From NCBI GenBank assembly GCA_934725575.1, contig CAKVCK010000020.1, positions 14,792-78,791 on the forward strand: a stretch of 64,000 bases of DNA, given 5' to 3'. The first letter of the stretch is position 1; each line of letters opens with the position of its first letter. A program made the position numbers and the translations under genes. A model generated the notes under the pieces. That model ran no database searches. It was not told where the DNA came from and saw nothing but the letters and a program-made list of their open reading frames with translations. Source of the DNA: an uncultured Bacteroidales bacterium. GTDB lineage: Bacteria > Bacteroidota > Bacteroidia > Bacteroidales > UBA932. This document shows positions 17,789-26,175 of the stretch, in pieces.

Positions 17789-18325
17789 ATGGACATATTC
17801 GAGAAATACGAGAGTGACCTGGTCGATAGGCTTGTGGAGCTGAGCACGGCCAGAGGGCTGCTGGACGGAATGCTGCTGAGCACCCCTGACATCACGGCCA
17901 GATGGGAACCGATAGCCTTGGAATATTCCGGTGACGCTGTCAGGGAGTTCAACGGTTATCCGGAGGTGGTGCTGGCCTGGACCGCCTACATCGGAATGGC
18001 CGTCGCCTGCTGGTGGGACAAGGATTGGATCCGGTACAAAGACCAAGGATATTCATCACTGGTCGGCTCCAGAGGATTCGATGACCTGGACGAGCACGTG
18101 ACCAGGGATATTCTTAAACATCCTTTGAATTCGATGGAAGCGGCCGAGATCGCGAAGAACCTCGCCTTTTTGGCCGGGGAGGCATATTCATTTATGATGA
18201 GGCAGGGAGTCGAGCCGCAGAGCGTCGAGGCGTTCAATGTCTTCAGACACACGCTTTCCGCGATGTACTGTGTCGGCGCGGCGTTGGAACTCAAGGCCTT
18301 GCATTACAAGATGGAAAAGATTTAG
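17789..18325 (+). CDS. unknown protein of 178 residues
   Basis: No family recognised. The frame is open back into the upstream repeat (17693), but the ATG at 17789 (MDIFEKYESDL) begins protein-like sequence. The protein is soluble with aromatic-rich segments: YPEVVLAWTAYIGMAVACWW, RYKDQGYSSLVGSRGFDDLD, and a C-terminal helix-rich part EAAEIAKNLAFLAGEAYSFM followed by ALELKALHYKMEKI. It has no signal peptide; the Trp/Tyr-rich hydrophobic helix might contact a membrane or partner. It is monocistronic, convergent with the hydrolase gene on its right, with a hairpin between. Confidence 0.68.
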   Translation: MDIFEKYESDLVDRLVELSTARGLLDGMLLSTPDITARWEPIALEYSGDAVREFNGYPEVVLAWTAYIGMAVACWWDKDWIRYKDQGYSSLVGSRGFDDLDEHVTRDILKHPLNSMEAAEIAKNLAFLAGEAYSFMMRQGVEPQSVEAFNVFRHTLSAMYCVGAALELKALHYKMEKI

Positions 18326-18342
18326 GTGGGGGTATGGCGAAG

Positions 18343-18382
18343 GCGTTGCATAGTTTGAAGGAGCTGAAAGGCTATGCAACGC
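18343..18382. terminator. hairpin between convergent genes
   Basis: An 11-bp perfect stem GCGTTGCATAG (18343-18353) with CTATGCAACGC (18372-18382) and an 18-base loop. It lacks a clear T-run but sits where two convergent genes must end. Confidence 0.55.
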
Positions 18383-18411
18383 ACTGCACCTACACCGTTG
18401 CACGCCAGGAG

Positions 18412-19347
18412 TCATCGTCCGTCAGGCGATTTTCCAATGAAATCTTTGACAAACTTCATCAGGACGGAATTGTAGGCTTCGTCCTCCTCCGGCATCCCGA
18501 ACGAGCCTGTGATGAAATGCTCGTCGCCATCTACAACGTATGTGCGCAGGTCTTCGCTCACAGTGGCGGCCTTCTCAGTCAGTTTCTCGAAACAGATGAA
18601 CGGCACTTGGCTGTCATCGCGGCTTTGCATCATCAGCGCCGGTCTTCCGTGCAGATTCCCTATCGCTTCCAATGGCGTGGCCTTGAAGCCGTTGACACCA
18701 AACTTGAACCCGGCGTAAAGCGCGGTTGTGAGCTTCGCCGGATAGGCCAGCACAGACGTGATGAACCTTCCGAAGTGCCAACCCATAAAATCCTGCATTG
18801 ATGAATATGCCGACAGAGTGATGAGCGCGTCGATGTCGTCATTCTCCCCGAAGGAGCGGATCGCGACAGCCCCGCCCATTGAAAGCCCCATAACGATGAC
18901 TGGAATGTCAGCATAAGTCGCTTTGACATATTCAGTGATCGCCTTGATGTCGGCGGTCTCGTTGTAGGCCAGGCAGATGCGGTCTCCGTCGCTGTCCCCG
19001 TGCCCGCGGAGATCCGGCATAAGTGTGGTGAGTCCGATTTCACGGAATTCTCTGGCGTGACCGTAAAACGCTGTGACCGAAGGATTCTCGATGCCAGAGA
19101 TGCAGATGACCACACCTTTGACCTCACCTTCCGGCTTGACTTCAAGCGTGTGGATCCTGAACCCGTCAGCCGTAGTGAGCCAAAGCGTGTCAGGATCCGG
19201 CAACCCAGCCTCCTCCGCCCTGTACACCCTATGGTAGGTGACGTGCTTGTCGCAGAACAGATGCAGCAACACCGCCGGCGCCACAAACACGATCAATGAA
19301 TATACCACCCCCACGACAATCGCCGTCCATTTCAAAACCTTCTTCAT
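18412..19347 (-). CDS. membrane-anchored alpha/beta hydrolase
   Basis: 311 residues. One N-terminal membrane helix (about 5-32) anchors a hydrolase domain that should face the periplasm. The nucleophile elbow is GLSMGG (about residue 155), preceded by the oxyanion-side region VVICISGIENPSV and DLRGHGDSDG; the acid and His are likely within SRDDSQVPF and DGDEHFITG. This is the serine-aminopeptidase/lysophospholipase-like (S33) pattern. Substrate unknown; lipid or peptide esters are possible. No partner genes are nearby. Confidence 0.85.
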   Translation of the reverse strand: MKKVLKWTAIVVGVVYSLIVFVAPAVLLHLFCDKHVTYHRVYRAEEAGLPDPDTLWLTTADGFRIHTLEVKPEGEVKGVVICISGIENPSVTAFYGHAREFREIGLTTLMPDLRGHGDSDGDRICLAYNETADIKAITEYVKATYADIPVIVMGLSMGGAVAIRSFGENDDIDALITLSAYSSMQDFMGWHFGRFITSVLAYPAKLTTALYAGFKFGVNGFKATPLEAIGNLHGRPALMMQSRDDSQVPFICFEKLTEKAATVSEDLRTYVVDGDEHFITGSFGMPEEDEAYNSVLMKFVKDFIGKSPDGR

Positions 19348-19659
19348 AACCCTTTCAATATTTTATGAATATCCCGAATATCGTTCCGCCGCCTGATCGC
19401 TGTCACCCAACGTGGGAATCATATTGCAAAATTAGTCAGAATCCGCGCTCCCGCCAATGCTTCCCGGTGGACAACGATATTGCGCAATATCTTGATACTC
19501 AGTTTGATTTTTGATGACATTGTGGACATTAAGCGGCTTCCCCTGTCCGGACCAGTCTGACTGAGGCCGGTCTATGACGCAAAACGAGGACGGCTGACAA
19601 TTCATAGCCGTCCTCGTTTTTATACTTGGAGTCTCTTATTGTGATGTATGGCTCTGGGG
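19348..19659. other. intergenic region with one terminator
   Basis: 312 bases between two minus-strand genes. Apart from the terminator at 19581-19620 I see no gene, and no exact TAnnTTTG box for the hydrolase on the minus strand. Confidence 0.6.
19581..19620 (-). terminator. terminator at the end of the large glycan locus
   Basis: A 15-bp perfect stem (19581-19595 with 19606-19620) flanked by A- and T-runs, 40 bases beyond the last lipoprotein gene of the locus. Confidence 0.9.
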
Positions 19660-20961
19660 TTACTGTTTGACAAAGAGGGAGGCGAAACCGAACATTTCTG
19701 GCTGGAAATCATCATTGTCCCACCACGTTTCTCCGAAAGGAGGCTTGTCATAGTCTCTGAACTCGACATTCAGCCCGTCGTCTGTGACGCTGAACACAAC
19801 CACGGCCTTCCCTAAGGTCTCTTTTGATGAACTGAACGCCCTGTTGGCGGAAGAAAGCTCGTAATAGGTGTTGACCTGATAGATGTTGTCGGTGTTCTCG
19901 TAGAACATATTTAGCTCGTAGGTGGTGTACTTTCCAAGGATGACTGGGTTTGGAGTTATATTCTTTGGCTCGGTGAGGGACACTGTCGCCTTTCTGAAGA
20001 AGTTGCTGAAGTCTCCATTGCCGCCAGGGGTCACGGTCACAGATCCGTCTGATTCCTTGGAGAAGGTCAACGTGAACCCGTCATTGTGGGTAGGCAGAGC
20101 GTCAATATCATCGCCATATTCGGAAAACCAAGAGTTCAGTTCGTCAAGGTCGTAAACCTTGCTGAATTTCCAGGTTCCGATAAGCTTGTCAGGAGTCTGG
20201 AGTCCGCGTACCGCGAGGGAGACCGAGCCGTTGTCCCCGGCGATGAACCTGGAGTCCTCATCCGAGTTAATGGAAAGGATGGCGGCCTTGTCGTCAGAGT
20301 AGTTCGCCGGTACCGTGAACTTTACGGTGGCGGAGGTGCTCCCGGCCTTAAGCACGGCGTATGGAGCCGGCGCAGGCGAGGTTTTGGTCTCAGCCTCTGT
20401 CGGAACGAATTGTAGGTCAGACGCGCCTTCACCAGCAATGGTGAGCGGAATCACGATATCCTTGTCGGAACTGAAATCCTTGCCGGAAACTGTTCCTGTC
20501 ACCTTTATGGTCGCCACGTAACTTTCGAGCACATAGCCTCTTGCCATACTGAATGAGCAGACAAGACCCTCCTGAGCGTCAGGAGCGACAACGGACACGG
20601 TTCTCGTGCCGAGATCATAGCCGGCAGGAGCGGTTAGTGAAAGACTTATCTGCTTGCCTTCGGTGAGCGCCAGATTGGTGATGGTTATGGAGCCGGAAGT
20701 CTCTCCGGCGGCGATGGTCACAGACTGTGCCGAGGCTTCATATTCCTTTCCTGCCTCCGCGTCACCGCTGAAGACAATAGGAACGGTCACAGAAGAAGAG
20801 GCCGGTTCGTTCGTTGTAACGAAGACTTCCACGCTTCCTTTCTCATAGACCGTGTAAAGACTCTTCGCAAATTCGACCGTAGGTTTGTCATCCTTTTGGC
20901 AGGATGAGATCGTAACGGCCGCCGCGGCCGCCGCCACAAATGTCAGAAATCTTCTAAACAT
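19660..20961 (-). CDS. lipoprotein with Calx-beta-like domains
   Basis: 433 residues from the ATG at 20961 (a TTG-like start 18 bases earlier is less likely). Lipoprotein signal ends in ISSCQKDD. Two Calx-beta-like immunoglobulin modules follow: one around 30-130 (VPIVFSGDAEAGKEYEASAQ, VTIAAGETSGSITI) and one around 140-260 (IPLTIAGEGASD, ATVKFTVPANYSDD). The C-terminal third (about 265-433) has LIGTWKFSKVYDLDEL and a beta-rich stretch with WWDNDDFQPEMFG, possibly a glycan-binding or lipocalin-like fold. As the last gene of the SusC/D block it is probably a surface glycan-binding accessory protein. Confidence 0.75.
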   Translation of the reverse strand: MFRRFLTFVAAAAAAVTISSCQKDDKPTVEFAKSLYTVYEKGSVEVFVTTNEPASSSVTVPIVFSGDAEAGKEYEASAQSVTIAAGETSGSITITNLALTEGKQISLSLTAPAGYDLGTRTVSVVAPDAQEGLVCSFSMARGYVLESYVATIKVTGTVSGKDFSSDKDIVIPLTIAGEGASDLQFVPTEAETKTSPAPAPYAVLKAGSTSATVKFTVPANYSDDKAAILSINSDEDSRFIAGDNGSVSLAVRGLQTPDKLIGTWKFSKVYDLDELNSWFSEYGDDIDALPTHNDGFTLTFSKESDGSVTVTPGGNGDFSNFFRKATVSLTEPKNITPNPVILGKYTTYELNMFYENTDNIYQVNTYYELSSANRAFSSSKETLGKAVVVFSVTDDGLNVEFRDYDKPPFGETWWDNDDFQPEMFGFASLFVKQ

Positions 20962-21041
20962 ACTGCAATAAATTAACAAAACTACTATAATACACTACTG
21001 TTTCTGTCATATTCGGCATCTGTAACTTACAGATGTTAATT

Positions 21042-21260
21042 CTATTCGCTTTTGTCTGCGCTGATTGCGGCCTCGTACTCTGCTTTTATGGCCTTGACCT
21101 CCTCCCTTTCGGCCTCCGTAGGGATTTCCCCTTTCGGTTTGATATAGCTTTTCGAGGCGTCGGAAGTCTTCGGTGGAAGCTCGTTATAGGAACATCCACA
21201 AAGGGTTGTGCCGACAAAAACAGCGGCTAATATAGCAAATATATTTCTTTTTGTGTTCAT
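21042..21260 (-). CDS. small lipoprotein, 72 residues
   Basis: Starting from the ATG at 21260, the sequence is a clear lipoprotein signal (LCGCSYNELPPK, Cys near residue 23) followed by a short, highly charged helix (EAEREEVKAIKAEYEAAIS). It lies 25 bases after the SusD stop on the same strand. I do not recognise a family. Such mini-lipoproteins are often missed in annotation; a role in assembling or anchoring the SusC/D complex is only a guess. Confidence 0.75.
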   Translation of the reverse strand: MNTKRNIFAILAAVFVGTTLCGCSYNELPPKTSDASKSYIKPKGEIPTEAEREEVKAIKAEYEAAISADKSE

Positions 21261-21285
21261 ATTGCTTGAAAAATGTAAGTCGTGC

Positions 21286-22683
21286 CTAATAAACATAGCC
21301 TGGGTTCTGCTCAAGTCCAGGGTTCAGATCCACATCCGATTTCGAGATCGGGGATGTGTAAAGGTATTCTTTCGTGGTGTATTTCAGCCCGTTGCTGATC
21401 ACCCACCACTCCGGCCTGCCGTTGCGCTTGAGCTCGTACCAGCGGTCTCCTTCCATATAGAGTTCCTTTCGTCTTTCATCGAATATGGCCTGAAGCAGGG
21501 GAGTGACGGTATTGCCCTGACAGTCAACAACGATCCTGTCTCCTTCCCGGACCTCCGGAAGTGAGGTCATAGTCAAGTCGGTTGCCTCCTCTATCCTGTT
21601 CCTGCGCAGTTCGTTCAGCCATTTGAGGGCGGAAGCGTTGTCTCCTTTGTGGTAATATGCCTCCGAGAGCATCAGCACGACCTCTGAAAGGCGGACTTTG
21701 CACTCAGGCGTCTTGACGTTCATCCTTTTCTTGTCGAAGCTGGCGGCGTAGCGGACATCCTTTTCCGGATTCTCACCGAACAACTTGATCAGTCTGGCAC
21801 TCGCCGGTCTGGATGCGAGATAGCTTTTCGTGTAGCTGAAGTACCAGTCCAGCTCGCTGGAGTTGTTGATGTGCGAGCGGACAAGCACCTCGCCTTTAGT
21901 GTCATACTGGGCGTTGATCATCCCGGCATATTCAGAAATCGGGGTCAGGGATATTCCGCTGTGGGCGATGATGTCCTCGCAGAGCGAGATGACTCTGTCC
22001 CAGTTCTGGCACCAGAACTCCAGTTTCGCCTCGTAGGCCTTGATGATCCATTCCGTGAATATGTACTTAGGGTCTGTCGGATTCAGGGCAAGGGCGTTCT
22101 CGAACTGCGCCTTGGCATAGTCGTAGGTCTGGCGGATGGTGCCGCGCGTCGGCTTGTCGTTGATGCCGAACCTGTCAACTATCGGAATGCCAGGTAGTTC
22201 GCTTGCCTTTGAGTCGCTCCACGGCTGGCAGAACTCCCTCAGCAGGTTGTAATAGACAATCCCTTTCATTGAATATGCCGCCGAGAGCGCGCCCCGGGCG
22301 ATGTCCGAGGTCCGGTCTTTCATATTCTCGATCACGATGTTGCAGTCGCGGACAATCTTCCAGCTTTCCTCGTAGGCCCTTTGGCGGCTGTCGATCTCCT
22401 CGCCGGCGAAGAACGTCAGGTTGGAGCTTGTGCGGATGTTCGCGTCCAGATTGTCGGCGCAACCCTCAAGGTGTTTGAGCGCGTCCATATTCCCGATGAC
22501 ATATTCATCGCCACCGCCCTCGATGTCACGGAGCAGGTTGTGGATGATCGCAGTGAACTCCTCGTCGGTCTCCGGGATGACCTCGCCTTGCGGCTGGACG
22601 TTGAGGTAGTTCTTGCAGCCGCTTACACTGGCCAAGACGGCGAGCGGAGTTAATATATTCATTAATATTCTTTTCATATTCAT
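21286..22683 (-). CDS. SusD/RagB family lipoprotein (second pair of the locus)
   Basis: 465 residues from the ATG at 22683, four bases after the SusC stop; the longer frame reads back into susC. Lipobox SVSGCKNYLNVQPQGE, the classic SusD start. SusD features follow: TDEEFTAIIHNLLR, SAAYSMKGIVYYNLLREFC, GIPIVDRFGIND, VVLMLSEAYYHKGDNASALKW, IFDERRKELYMEGDRWYELKR, and the C-terminal LNPGLEQNPGYVY. Works as the lid of the adjacent SusC channel, binding the incoming glycan at the surface. Confidence 0.94.
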   Translation of the reverse strand: MNMKRILMNILTPLAVLASVSGCKNYLNVQPQGEVIPETDEEFTAIIHNLLRDIEGGGDEYVIGNMDALKHLEGCADNLDANIRTSSNLTFFAGEEIDSRQRAYEESWKIVRDCNIVIENMKDRTSDIARGALSAAYSMKGIVYYNLLREFCQPWSDSKASELPGIPIVDRFGINDKPTRGTIRQTYDYAKAQFENALALNPTDPKYIFTEWIIKAYEAKLEFWCQNWDRVISLCEDIIAHSGISLTPISEYAGMINAQYDTKGEVLVRSHINNSSELDWYFSYTKSYLASRPASARLIKLFGENPEKDVRYAASFDKKRMNVKTPECKVRLSEVVLMLSEAYYHKGDNASALKWLNELRRNRIEEATDLTMTSLPEVREGDRIVVDCQGNTVTPLLQAIFDERRKELYMEGDRWYELKRNGRPEWWVISNGLKYTTKEYLYTSPISKSDVDLNPGLEQNPGYVY

Positions 22684-22687
22684 TGCT

Positions 22688-25600
22688 TTAGAATTCGATG
22701 TTGATGCCTCCGGAGACGCTTCTGGTGGTAGGGTACGTCGCTCCCGGTATCTCCGGGTCCATCCCGTCATAGCCGGTGAACGTGAAGAAGTTGTTCATTG
22801 AGACGTTGAAGCTCAAGCCTCTCATCCTCAATTTTTTCACGGCTTCGGACGGCAGTGAGTACGTAAGGATGATCGACTTGATGCGGACGTAGGAATTGTT
22901 TTTCAGATAGACAGCGTCGATGATGCTGAGGTCCATCGGGTTATAGGATGCGAAGTTGTACTTGGCGTCGTAGTAGTCGTAGATGCGTGGGTATTTCACT
23001 CCGGTCGTGTGGTCCGGAGTCCATCTGTTGGTCCTGTCCTTCTCCACGTTGAGGTGGTTGCCGTACAGGTCGCTGAACTGGGACTGGACGGTCTCCGTGC
23101 TGACTCCGCTGTGGGAGGTGTTGCTGTAGCTGGCCGGGTAGCGCATCTTCTCGTAGGTCTTAGAACCAAGCGAGAACATTCCGCTGACGCTGAGTTTCAG
23201 CTGCTTCCAGGACGCTGTAAGGTTGAATCCGCCGGTGTAAGGGGCGATTGTCGTGCCGAGATAGTAGCGGTAGTTGTCCGGCTTGTTGAGGTCGGTGGCT
23301 GTTGCGATCTGCGCGTCCGGGCGCAGCTTAAACTGGTATAGACCAGTGTCTGACGCTATCCCTGAATATTTCCCGCTGAATATCGCGCCGGTAGGGTAGC
23401 CCTCCACGTAACGGTCCTTGGAGGTGATTCCGCTTTTGGACACCGGGTTGTATTTCAGTACCTTGTTGTAGTTGTAGGCGAAGTTCACGGCAGCGCTTAC
23501 GGTCCAGTCCTTCTTCTGGAGAATCTTTCCGTTTACCGTTACCTCCACTCCGTTGTTCATTATGTCCGCCGCGTTGAAATAGACGTAAGTGAAACCGGTC
23601 GTGCTCTGGACTGGAGAGGACGTGACCACATCCGTGCTGAGGCGGTAGTAATATTCAGTGTTCACCGTCAGCCTGTCTTTCCAGAGGCCGAAGTCCAGGC
23701 CAACCTTGGCGTCCTGGGTTTTCTCCCAGCCAAGGTCCGGGTTCGGGGCAGACGGGATTGTCCCGAGGTTGAAAGTCTCGTCACCGAAGTAACGGTACTG
23801 CTGCTGAAGGTATTGCATCACAAGCAGGTGCGAGGTGCTGGTGTTCACGTCGCCCGTGAATCCGTAGGCCGCGCGCAGGGTGGCGTGTGAGACGGCCGGA
23901 ATATTCTTCATCCAGTTCTCCTCGCCAAGATGCCAGGCCGCTCCGGCGCTCCACGTCGGGTTGAACTGCCGGTTGCTTCCGAAGTTGGAGCTTCCGTCTG
24001 TCCTGAACGAGGCGTTGAGGACGATAGTCTTGCCGAGATAGTAGTCGGCTGAGGCGTAGAAAGACGCATAGCGGGTCTTGCTGAAATATTCCCCGTTCAG
24101 TTTCTCGACCTCCCGGAGCCATTCGTCCTGTGGCCCGCTGATGCTCGGAAGGGAAGTCGTTCCGGTCTTCGGGTCGTAGTTGTAGCGCTTTGTGAATATG
24201 GTGTTGGCGTCCGAACCTCTCAACTCCGCTCCGGCCAGCACGTTGACCGTGTGCATTTCTCCGAAGCTCTTGTTGAAAGCGAAGTGCCCGCGGACGACAT
24301 AGCTGTTCCTGTTCGTGCGGTTCTGGGAAATATTCCCGTAGAGGTTGGTCTGCGAGCGGTCATCGCTGCCGAGTCTGTCGCGGAATGCAGAGTAGGAGTA
24401 CTTGTCCACGACCTTGTCGGTCGAATTGTTCGCGAATGAATATGACGCCAGCCCGACGAAGTGCAGAGGTTCCAGAATCTTGAAATCCACCTGTGTTCTG
24501 AACGTTCCGTTCGTGTTTATTGTCGCGCTGTAATTGGAGTCCAGCTCGCGCAGGATGTTGAAGCCGTTCTTCGGCATCACCTGCTCGACTCCTCGGCCAT
24601 TGTAGTAGCCGAGGGTGAACCAGGTGTTGTCGGCGGCATAAGAGCCGTCCTCGTTGTATGCTTTCTCGTAAGGATTTGAGAAATAAGCATAGTAGAACGG
24701 ATCCACGCTTGAATATGGCATCCTGGATTCCTGCCTTGCCGCCTCCATTCCGATGTCGATCCGGACCCGGTCCACAGGTTTGAGGGTCATCTTGGAGTTG
24801 ACATTGTACCTTCTGTAGCTGTTGTGGATCAGCATTCCGTCCTCGTCATTGACTCCGAGAGCGACATAGTAGGTGCTCTTGTCCGTGCCGCCGCTGAGGG
24901 AAAGGTGGTGGCCCTGCGAGAAGGCGTTGCGGAACAGGAGATTGTACCAGTTGGTGTCGTTCTCTCTTAATGACGCTATGTATGCGTCCTGGGCCGCTGT
25001 GTCGCCTTTGTATTTCGTGAAGTCCCCGACCCCGGCCCTGATCTGGCCGACAATCCCGACAACAGGATAGATTATGGTGTTGTCCGTGAGCGATTCCTCG
25101 TACTTGCTTGCGGAGAACTCGTTCCAAAGCTCGTCCTCCCAGGCCAGTTTCTCGGCCGAGTTCATCAGGTTCAGCGTCCTCTGAGGCTTGATCGAAAGAG
25201 TGAACGTGTTGTTGTAGTTGATCCTCATCTTCCCGGCCTCGCCTTTCTTTGTGGTCACCACGATGACTCCGTTCGCCGCCCTTGAACCGTAGATGGCCGC
25301 CGCCGCGGCGTCCTTGAGGATGGTGATGCTCTCGATGTCGTTAGGGTTGATGTTGCCGATGCCGTTCACGAATATGTCATCGAAGCCTCCGGTGGCAAGC
25401 TGCTCGGAACTTAGGCTCGGTGAGTCGCTCTGCATCGGGACACCGTCCACGACCCAAAGCGGCTGGCTGGTTCCCGAGAGGTTGTTCGCACCTCTGATTC
25501 TTATCCTTGACTGGGTTCCCGGCTGTCCGGAAGTCGCCGAGACGGCCACACCGGCGACCTCACCCTGCATCAGCGCATCGACTGACGAGATAGCCTTGGC

Positions 25601-26023
25601 CTCGAACTTATCTGAGTTGATGACAGCCACGGATCCGGTTATCCTCTTGACGGTTGTCTGCGCGTAACCCGTGACCACAACCTGATCCAGCTGCGTGGTC
25701 TCCCATTCCATCACGATCGTGACACCGTCGGTCTTGCCTGGATCTATCTTATAGACAACATCTTTCATCCCGACTGACGAGAACAGTATGGATTCCGTTC
25801 CGTCCGGAATCCTGAAACTGAACTTTCCGTCCAGATCCGTGGTCGTTCCCGAGGATTTTCTCTGTATCGAAATTATCCCGGCCCCGATTACCGGCGCTCC
25901 ATCTGTGTCCACAACCTTTCCGGTAAGCAGTCTGCCTTGCGCCGCCGCCGTCATCTGTGTCAGCAAAACCATCACGGTGCAGACAATCCAGCCTTTCCGA
26001 AATTTGGATAGTAACTCGTTCAT
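22688..26023 (-). CDS. SusC/RagA TonB-dependent transporter (second pair)
   Basis: 1111 residues from ATG 26023; a TTG at 26047 is in frame but overlaps the -7 promoter box. After the signal comes the carboxypeptidase-like domain (GKVVDTDGAPVIGAG, TDLDGKFSF), a TonB box region (TQLDQVVVTGYA), the plug with SSVDALMQGEVAGV, RIRIRGANNLSG, and LWVVDGVP, and the SusC signature NPNDIESITILKDAAAAAIYGS followed by RAANGVIVVTTKKG. The rest is the 22-strand barrel ending in INIEF. It imports oligosaccharides over the outer membrane using TonB energy. It lies right after the hybrid regulator gene. Confidence 0.96.
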   Translation of the reverse strand: MNELLSKFRKGWIVCTVMVLLTQMTAAAQGRLLTGKVVDTDGAPVIGAGIISIQRKSSGTTTDLDGKFSFRIPDGTESILFSSVGMKDVVYKIDPGKTDGVTIVMEWETTQLDQVVVTGYAQTTVKRITGSVAVINSDKFEAKAISSVDALMQGEVAGVAVSATSGQPGTQSRIRIRGANNLSGTSQPLWVVDGVPMQSDSPSLSSEQLATGGFDDIFVNGIGNINPNDIESITILKDAAAAAIYGSRAANGVIVVTTKKGEAGKMRINYNNTFTLSIKPQRTLNLMNSAEKLAWEDELWNEFSASKYEESLTDNTIIYPVVGIVGQIRAGVGDFTKYKGDTAAQDAYIASLRENDTNWYNLLFRNAFSQGHHLSLSGGTDKSTYYVALGVNDEDGMLIHNSYRRYNVNSKMTLKPVDRVRIDIGMEAARQESRMPYSSVDPFYYAYFSNPYEKAYNEDGSYAADNTWFTLGYYNGRGVEQVMPKNGFNILRELDSNYSATINTNGTFRTQVDFKILEPLHFVGLASYSFANNSTDKVVDKYSYSAFRDRLGSDDRSQTNLYGNISQNRTNRNSYVVRGHFAFNKSFGEMHTVNVLAGAELRGSDANTIFTKRYNYDPKTGTTSLPSISGPQDEWLREVEKLNGEYFSKTRYASFYASADYYLGKTIVLNASFRTDGSSNFGSNRQFNPTWSAGAAWHLGEENWMKNIPAVSHATLRAAYGFTGDVNTSTSHLLVMQYLQQQYRYFGDETFNLGTIPSAPNPDLGWEKTQDAKVGLDFGLWKDRLTVNTEYYYRLSTDVVTSSPVQSTTGFTYVYFNAADIMNNGVEVTVNGKILQKKDWTVSAAVNFAYNYNKVLKYNPVSKSGITSKDRYVEGYPTGAIFSGKYSGIASDTGLYQFKLRPDAQIATATDLNKPDNYRYYLGTTIAPYTGGFNLTASWKQLKLSVSGMFSLGSKTYEKMRYPASYSNTSHSGVSTETVQSQFSDLYGNHLNVEKDRTNRWTPDHTTGVKYPRIYDYYDAKYNFASYNPMDLSIIDAVYLKNNSYVRIKSIILTYSLPSEAVKKLRMRGLSFNVSMNNFFTFTGYDGMDPEIPGATYPTTRSVSGGINIEF

Positions 26024-26044
26024 ATCCTGTACTTTTTGTTTAGA

Positions 26045-26052
26045 CAAAATTA
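26045..26052 (-). promoter_or_regulatory. -7 element ahead of the second susC
   Basis: TAATTTTG on the minus strand fits TAnnTTTG exactly; no TTG is found at -33. Absence of a good -33 box is expected for promoters that need an activator such as the hybrid regulator. Confidence 0.55.
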
Positions 26053-26175
26053 TGCCTTCGTCTTTGTCTCACTTTGAAGTAAGTGACGTAAAAACACAAA
26101 TGTACAAAATTGCTGATAAATCCGTATAGGTGAATCGGTTTATGAAACAGCGTTTTTCTCAGAACAGCTTCGTCA

